A stretch of DNA of 64,000 nt from Prochilodus magdalenae. Taxonomy: Eukaryota; Chordata; Actinopteri; Characiformes; Prochilodontidae. The translations under genes were made by a program, and so were the position numbers. Shown piece by piece: positions 57,201-64,000 of the stretch. Position 1 is the first letter of the stretch, and each line of letters opens with the position of its first letter. The notes below the pieces were generated by a model that saw only the letters and a list, made by a program, of their open reading frames with translations, had not been told where the DNA came from and searched no databases. The stretch is from assembly GCA_024036415.1 (NCBI GenBank), contig JAMWET010000729.1, positions 238,501 through 302,500 of the forward strand, read 5' to 3'.

Positions 57201-59690
57201 ATATATAACACAGTAGTAATATCGTCTTCCTGTGTAACTCATGCCCACAGCCCCAGGAGGACTTAAAAGGAGGGGGGAGGGCTTGGAAGGAGACCTCAAA
57301 CATTCATTCATCACCAAGAAGTCACCTTAGTGCTGCTCTTACAGCTTAAGAACGAACAGAACGAGCAACATATCAAATTCCGAGTATATAAATATATAAT
57401 ATAGTTACACTACAATATAGTTATGGTTATATATCCGACTATATGTTTTCTCCATTGAGTGATTCCTTAAATAGACACTAGACAGCAGCTGTAAGTCTGT
57501 GCATGTCACTGACAGAGGGGGGCGGGTTGGGTACGTTATTGGGAAAATCAAATGTGCGCAACAAGCAGAAAAATACTGTGTCAGTAGGACCACTCGTGTC
57601 TCCTAGCAACCAGGAATCGGAGGATAGAGGGGCGTCGCCAGCAACAGAGAGCTGGGATGATGCTGTTATTGTGGTACGGCTGATATAATTTTGGTGCTGT
57701 CACAAAACACAGGGAATAAGCTAACAGGCTACGGTACTGCTAATGCTAACTACTGCTAACTGCAGATACCACCGGTATACTCGGAACGTCAACTGGGAAT
57801 ACTGATCAATCCATAGGCCTCTTCGACAGTAGCACCAGGATGTAGGGCCAAACTGATGCTGACCATTAAGACGCTATTGCAAAATTAGGCCTGGTTACTG
57901 AGCACTGCTTCCCGAAGCGAACAAAAAACAGAGCGGCAGTCCAAGCGAGCCACAAAGTGAGGCTACTTCAAGGCAGCGGTTGCCATGGTGACGGGCAGGC
58001 AAAAAGCCCATCTGGTCGGAAAGCTGCAGGCCTGGTCTGTGTAACTTGGGCTCTATCAGAGATAATTGCATTCTAGAGGAGCACAAGGCATGGCGGGCTT
58101 TCTACCATCTCATCAGGTTAATGTAGCGGACACGATGCAGCAAACCGCAGAGGGAAGACACAGAAATCGCCTCGTGTCCTTTGGTTGAACTCTGGACTGC
58201 TTTATTCGCAGGGTAGAATTAAGACAGGGTGGTCTAAAGCAGGACCCCTGATCGCATCTGTTTTATATAAGCCAGCGCTGATGCCAGTGTGTAAAGCTGT
58301 GTATCTGAACCTTGGTGGTTTGCGTTTTATCTCATGTATCTTCCCATCCCAGAAGGAGCGCCTTGGTTGGTCAGCTTCAAACACACTGAGCAGCATTCAA
58401 GTCAGTGCATACAGGCTTTCCTCAAGCATGCCCGGGTTATAAAACATCACCTCACTGTACATGCAAACAGAACAGAAGAGCAGTGCAATCTTCTCAAATA
58501 ACATCAACCATCCAGCAGTTACGCGAGGATTTCACTCAGAGACTTTTTAGAGGTTCTAGGTTAAAGGTGTAGAAGATCCTTCCATAAAGGCACCTGAGGA
58601 AGTGGGTCAGTTTTGCCCAAACTGGCTTTTTTTAATGCTGTTTCATATATGGGTGGCAGATATTCGAGTAAGTGCAATATAAGCTTCAGGGCGCCTTTGA
58701 AATGATCCGTAATGCATTTTAAATGGAGTTTTAAAACAGCGTGAAGTTTTGATTCGTCAGTCTGTCTGCAGAAGAGTGACTTCAAATACATACCGTGCAA
58801 GGCTCACTCAGAACAGTAAAGTGAGACAGGGGTTTTATGTGGAGCTGAGCTTGATTGAGAACTTCCTTTGTTTTCTTATGTCCTAACGAGTGGTGCAGAA
58901 ACTGTCTGGAGACTGACACTAATAGCAAGTGTTTCCGTTAACACTACTGACTGTTACCCACTGCCAATACAAAGTTGGACCCTTTTCATTATTTCACATT
59001 TTGCTACCATCACTCTCATAAACAAAACTCTCAGAAAATGAGACGTGAGCTCCTAACACATACTTTAAGCTAAACGGTGATGACTTTGCCAAATATGAAT
59101 ATAACTAACCCGGTGTAAATGCATTTATTACAAGTACTAACTATGAGAACAACAAAGCGGTATAAATAAGAGTTGACTGTGGAGGAAGCGGCTTCTGATA
59201 CAGTGGGACTGGGTGACTGTACAATCAAATGGCTGTTCATATAATGAGCAAGAATGACTGGAATGCATACTGTGAGAGGGTGCTGAACCGCTTTAGTGTT
59301 AGGCTGTTCTATTTTTAAAGACAAGAGAAAAATGTTAGGTAAAGGCCAATGCGGAGTGCTTTTAAGGCGGAGCCTCACCTTACAGGTGGGAAGAAAGAAG
59401 GGAGCTTGGTACTGTCCAGGATGAAGGACTCTTCCGCCTCCTCTTCTTCCTCGGGATGTGTACGCAACGTCACTGCTCCGGTGTGCTATTCCTATTTTGT
59501 GGTTCTATTTTATGCCCAAGTCTATGTTGCATTATCTGTGAAAAACACACTGCCTGGAAATGTGTGGATATAAGAAATAATAAAAGTCACCTTCAAAATG
59601 TGTGTGAGTTACGGAGTGAATTTAATGAGCACATTTGCCTAGATAAAAAACATATAATCATAGACTCCATACAACTCCTATAAAACTACA
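57201..59690. other. unassigned region with a possible terminal exon at 59385-59590
   Basis: No recognised protein. A CCTTACAG acceptor-like site before 59385 followed by AATAAA-type signal at 59577 (plus strand) could mark the last exon of an unknown transcript. 57480-57700 is GC-richer. Weak evidence throughout. Confidence 0.3.
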
Positions 59691-59789
59691 GATACAGCTA
59701 CAGGAAGCAAAACATCAGAACATGAACAATTTAAGGCACCAGATGATAACGTTAAGGCAGAACTTAATAACAAACAAGGCAGAATTTAA

Positions 59790-60985
59790 AATTATTAACA
59801 CAGCAACATTAGGGAAGAGCACAACACGATTAAAGAAGAAGTTAACAAAGAAAGAGCACTACAACATTAAGGGAGAGGTTAACAAGGGTACAGCACAACA
59901 ACATAGAGGTTAACAAAGGGAAGAGCACAACAACATTAAGGGAGAGGTTAACAAGGGGAAGAGCACAACAACATAGGGGTTAACAAAGGGAAGAGCACAA
60001 CAACATTAAGGGAGAGGTTAACAAGGTAAGAGCACAACAACATAGGGGTTAACAAAGGGAAGAGCACAACAACATTAAGGGAGAGGTTAACAAGGGGAAG
60101 AGCACAACAACATTAAGGGAGAGGTTAACAAGGGGAAGAGCACAACAACATAGGGGTTAACAAAGGGAAGAGCACAACAACATAGAGGTTAACAAAGGGA
60201 AGAGCACAACAACATTAAGGGAGAGGTTAACAAGGGGAAGAGCACAACAACATAGGGGTTAACAAGGGGAAGAGCACAACAACATAGAGGTTAACAAAGG
60301 GAAGAGCACAACAACATAGAGGTTAACAAAGGGAAGAGCACAACAACATAGAGGTTAACAAAGGGAAGAGCACAACAACATAGAGGTTAACAAAGGGAAG
60401 AGCACAACAACATTAAGGGAGAGGTTAACAAGGGGAAGAGCACAACAACATTAAGGAGGAGGTTAACAAGGGAAGAGCACAACAACATTAAGGAGGAGGT
60501 TAACAAGGGAAGAGCACAACAACATTAAGGAGGAGGTTAACAAGGGAAGAGCACAACAACATTAAGGAAGGGGTTAACAAGGGGAAGAGCACAACAACAT
60601 TAAGGAGGAGGTTAACAAGGGAAGAGCACAACAACATTAAGGAGGAGGTTAACAAGGGAAGAGCACAACAACATTAAGGAAGAGGTTAACAAGGGGAAGA
60701 GCACAACAACATTAAGGAGGAGGTCAACAAGGGAAGAGCACAACAACATTAAGGAGGAGGTTAACAAGGGAAGAGCACAACAACATTAAGGAGGAGGTTA
60801 ACAAGGGAAGAGCACAACAACATTAAGGAGGAGGTTAACAAGGGGAAGAGCACAACAACATTAAGGAGGAGGTTAACAAGGGAAGAGCAGAACAACATTA
60901 AGGAGGAGGTTAACAAGGGAAGAGCACAACAACATTAAGGAGGAGGTTAACAAGGGAAGAGCACAACAACATTAAGGAGGAGGTG
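59790..60985. repeat. 1.2-kb minisatellite, 32- to 38-bp units
   Basis: About 33 tandem units built on 'gaagagcacaacaacattaa' plus 'ggaggaggttaacaagg'. An early half mixes 'catagaggttaacaaag' and 'cataggggttaacaaag' types; the later half is more uniform. Purine-rich plus strand. Confidence 0.97.
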
Positions 60986-62627
60986 CTTTGTTTTTTGACT
61001 CCCTGGACCAGCATATAAAGCAGAGCAAGAAGGTACATACTGAGGGCACAGCCTGCTGGAATTAGTTGTTTAGCATTTGGTGCAAAATCACAAAGCAAGC
61101 AGGTGCCATTTCTACAGGCCGACACCAGAGGGTGCTGCTGATCGAGAAAGCTTGACCAGCTGAGCTACCCTTGCTTCATGTTGTAGGAGTAGTTCGAGGT
61201 TACTGGACATTTCACCTCATCTAGGTGACTTCATTCAGAACTGATGCCCAGATAACCTGCACTTGCTCCCAGCACCGCAGTAATCCGCATACGCCTTTGT
61301 GTTAAACATTTTTTTCAGTGCCATAAAGAGCCATTACAGGGCTCAGAGTCTTTAATGATTTCCCTGCAAGCGGCTGAGTGCAGGTCTTCTGGACTCACAT
61401 GCAGTGCCCATCAGGAAGCCCTGAATCACAGGAAACGACCAAATATTTATATTCCAACATCTCAAAGCCGTCATCCTCACAGCAACAGGTTGCGAAAGCT
61501 TTCATAACAGTACTGACCCCTGGGTCACATGGGCCACCCCACCCTGAGTGTATGTATATTTTTACAGTTACTAAAAGGTGGAGTGGTTTCCTGTGGAAGA
61601 CTGAAATCACCTTTCAGCTCTGTTTAGCATTATGGCTCATTTACTTCAATTTACAGACAGGCCGTACGCAGAAAGTCACATACATCATCATCGTACCATC
61701 TTTAATACAGATCACGCTCATGTTTCAGATTTGCCTTTGAAGCAATAGAACATTCCAGAGCTGGTCTCCTGCAATACACGAGCAACACATTGTTCCACTG
61801 GTGCTTTGCCTAAAATGATGGGGAGATGTTTACAGGAGCTCTGACCACAGTCATGTCGTGTGCCCTTGGTGTGCTCTGTAAATTATGCACTGATCTAAAT
61901 AAACATTTTTAGGCCTCAGCCAAAGGGCAATAGTTTCCTCTGCATATGCGTTAGCAGTGGATTGTGTTTCGTGTAAATGGTTCCATGGTTGGAGCAGTTG
62001 TGTTTTCAGAAATCGGACATTTTGGTCTCTTATGAAATTTGACAACTTGTTCACTTAGAGATTTATCAGTTAACACGACGTGTAGCGGGAAAATGACAAC
62101 AGCTGAATAATGCAGGACGCTGCGGTAGCCATTCTGTAGTTATGTAGTACTAGAATCATCCCTAAGTGGCGTCAGGACTTCATATGCTGAAGAGGCTTTG
62201 TATGCGATCTCTTTCATTTCTTGAAACATCTACTTCGAACTTCCACTCTGTAGGTCCCCATAAATACCAAGCGCCAAATACCAGTACTTCTGCACTGTTT
62301 GGTGTGTTACCTGACCAAATGCACCTGACTCAAGTCGGCAGTTAATTGCTGGACTCTCAGTTGCCCACTCTTACTCTAAGTCAATAATTACAGACTGTAG
62401 CCCCTCTCACCATGCTCAATTAGCCAGCCAACCTCTAACTCATCCATCACTGGTGAGTTTCTGACCTCAGGACCACTGTGGACCACTGTGTGGCGACGAC
62501 CCACAAACACTGTGCAAAAGGAAAATACAGAAAAAATATAGATACAGACACATATGTGAATATCAGAAATGCAAGTGATTAAATATAAGGGAAGAAATGA
62601 GAGCTAGCAAAAGCTAAACTTGCCATG
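60986..62627. other. unassigned sequence
   Basis: No gene recognised. 61850-62050 is unique and could be regulatory. Confidence 0.35.
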
Positions 62628-62700
62628 AGCTCAGACACTGCCTGAACTGGGGCCAGTGCTGATACCTAGAGAGATCAACACAGAGACATATATAAAGCGA
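62628..62700. repeat. repeat A fragment
   Basis: 'gagctcagacactgcctgaa' and 'gccagtgctgatacctagag' match 7676-7720. Confidence 0.6.
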
Positions 62701-62789
62701 AAGTGCACTACCTAAATAATATAATTCACAGACAGATAAATCATTAGTGCATTTAAATGAATGTCTATAAGCTGTACATTGTCACCTGT

Positions 62790-63010
62790 AACTGAAACAT
62801 ACCCAAGAAAGTGTAACACCTCCTCCAGCATGAATAACAGCATTTGGCATGGAGTGGACAAGTTTCTGGATGTAGGCCACATCAGTGTTCAGACACTCTT
62901 GCTTCAATGAACTGTGCAGCTGGGCCAGATTTGGTGGATGCCTGGCACAATTCTGAGGGGAATTTTCTTGTAAACTGGGATTTTGGCCACCGCTGGTAGA
63001 CCCGTATGAC
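62790..63010 (-). pseudogene. Tc1-like transposase C-terminal fragment
   Basis: Minus strand reads PPNLAQLHSSLKQECLNTDV, IQKLVHSMPNAVIHAGGG, the terminal helix region of an IS630/Tc1-type transposase. Only the last quarter survives. Confidence 0.65.
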
Positions 63011-63411
63011 CGTACGCTTCCATACACCTGCAAATACAGCTACTGGGCATTTATAGACCCATCATCCTCATGCAATGCCATCTGGAGCTTGTAGTTACTA
63101 GCACCTTAAACACTGGTGAGTTTACATGTAATCATTATTGTGTCCATTTTGTACATGAATGTGCTATAAATTAGAATTTGCATTTAAGCCATAACAACAG
63201 ATATACCACAATGACCAGTTTGGTATAGGGGATAACAGAGGTCTGACCTTACCTTCCTTTAAAACATCATTGAGTCTTCACCATCAAATTCTGGTCTTTA
63301 CCACACACGTTGTTAAGGCATGCCATTAGATAAGTGAGATAAATCAGATTTCTAAAGGACCTTAGAAAATAATCTACTGGTGTTCATTAGGCTTGAGGAG
63401 ATTCCGAGACT

Positions 63412-63770
63412 ATGTCTGATGAGCATGGGCTTCACTGGTCCACTCCCAGCAGACAGTGTGCAAAACTGAGGAAATTCAACACCATTGTTACACTTCCCTG
63501 GGGTGGTCATCCAACAAAAATGACTCCAAGGCTAAGGTATACAATATTCTGGGAGATCACAAAGAATGCCAGGGCAGCATCAAAGGATCTGCAGGCCTCT
63601 CATACACTGGCTAATGTCAGTGTTCATGAGCCCACAATCAGGCAAACACTGAACAAGGATAGTATGTATGGAATGATAGCATGGAGAAACCACTACTCTA
63701 CAGGGAGAGCAGTTGCCTGTTGAAAGTTTCCTAAAGACCACCTGGAGAGGCAGGAGGGCTGCTGAAATGA
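63412..63770 (+). pseudogene. Tc1-like transposase N-terminal fragment
   Basis: Reads CAKLRKFNTIVTLPWGGHPT, KMTPRLRYTIFWEITKNARA, SKDLQASHTLANVSVHEPTI and RQTLNKDSMYG: the paired helix-turn-helix DNA-binding region of Tc1 transposases. Stops at 63721; the catalytic domain is absent and another element follows. Confidence 0.85.
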
Positions 63771-63786
63771 TGTTATGTGGACTTGT

Positions 63787-64000
63787 ACACTGATCATTTG
63801 AAACCTCTACTCACTGTCTGGTTTATTAGTTCCACTTTCCATATAGGAGCACTTGTAGTTTTACACTTACAGACTGTAGTCCACCCGCTTCTCTGTATAC
63901 TGTGTTGATCTCTTGTCTCCCTGTTCTTCAATGGTCAGGACCCCCAAAAGACAACCAGGAAGCCGGTATTATGTGGGTGGTGGATCATTCTCAGCACTGC
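63787..64000. mobile_element. family P element, cut by the window edge
   Basis: Starts 'tacactgatcatttgaaacc' and runs through 'ttccatataggagcacttgt', the inverted counterpart of the ends at 7238 and 38855, to 'gatcattctcagcactgc' at the edge. Confidence 0.65.

Overview
This window looks like nuclear DNA from a teleost fish. It has intron-interrupted vertebrate genes, abundant microsatellites and minisatellites, many decayed Tc1/mariner transposons, L2-like and other non-LTR retrotransposon tails, and tRNA-headed SINEs ending in the GCTCTGGATAAGAGCGTC-type tail that is common in bony-fish repeats. Several repeat families resemble those I associate with otophysan fishes (characins, catfishes), but I cannot fix the order. 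There are no bacterial operons, CRISPR arrays, rRNA genes or stand-alone tRNA genes that I can support.

Genes. (1) A 64-bp first coding exon on the minus strand at 4767-4830 encodes the conserved PIEZO2 amino terminus (MASEVVCGLIFRLLLP...) and ends at a GTGAGT donor. The sequence from 4766 down to 1 is therefore its first intron, and the GC-rich stretch 4831-5660 holds the 5' UTR and promoter. (2) A complete six-exon cathepsin Z/X gene (ctsz) lies on the plus strand from 29816 to 36617 and encodes 293 residues with the full papain-type catalytic set. (3) A complete abhd8 gene lies on the plus strand, with four coding exons between 53153 and 56523 encoding 458 residues. A CpG-rich block ending in a donor at about 39360 is a good candidate for its non-coding first exon, which would make intron 1 about 13.8 kb.

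Layout. 1-4766 piezo2 intron 1; 4767-5660 piezo2 exon 1 and promoter; 6-12.7 kb decayed Tc1 elements, SINE and LINE pieces; 13.5-18.7 kb a 5.2-kb minisatellite with a 54-bp unit; 20-22.7 kb nested transposons and an L2 reverse-transcriptase relic; 23.9-26.3 kb two opposed Tc1 relics; 26.6-27.2 kb unique sequence that may be a conserved regulatory element; 27.7-29.2 kb repeats; 29.8-37.3 kb ctsz; 38-39.4 kb repeats and the CpG-rich block; 39.4-53.1 kb probable abhd8 intron with SINEs, Tc1 copies and a 1.1-kb CTCA microsatellite; 53.1-57.1 kb abhd8; 57-64 kb mostly unassigned, with a 1.2-kb minisatellite and Tc1 fragments.

The three genes have no obvious joint function: a mechanosensitive channel, a lysosomal carboxypeptidase and an alpha/beta hydrolase-fold protein. 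I found no convincing new biological system. The most unusual items are the large minisatellite carrying dozens of perfect TGACTCA (AP-1-type) motifs, the 533-bp internally deleted Tc1 element with perfect 31-bp inverted repeats and a DNA-binding-domain-only reading frame, the upstream start-stop and 30-residue reading frames before piezo2, and two clear nested insertions.
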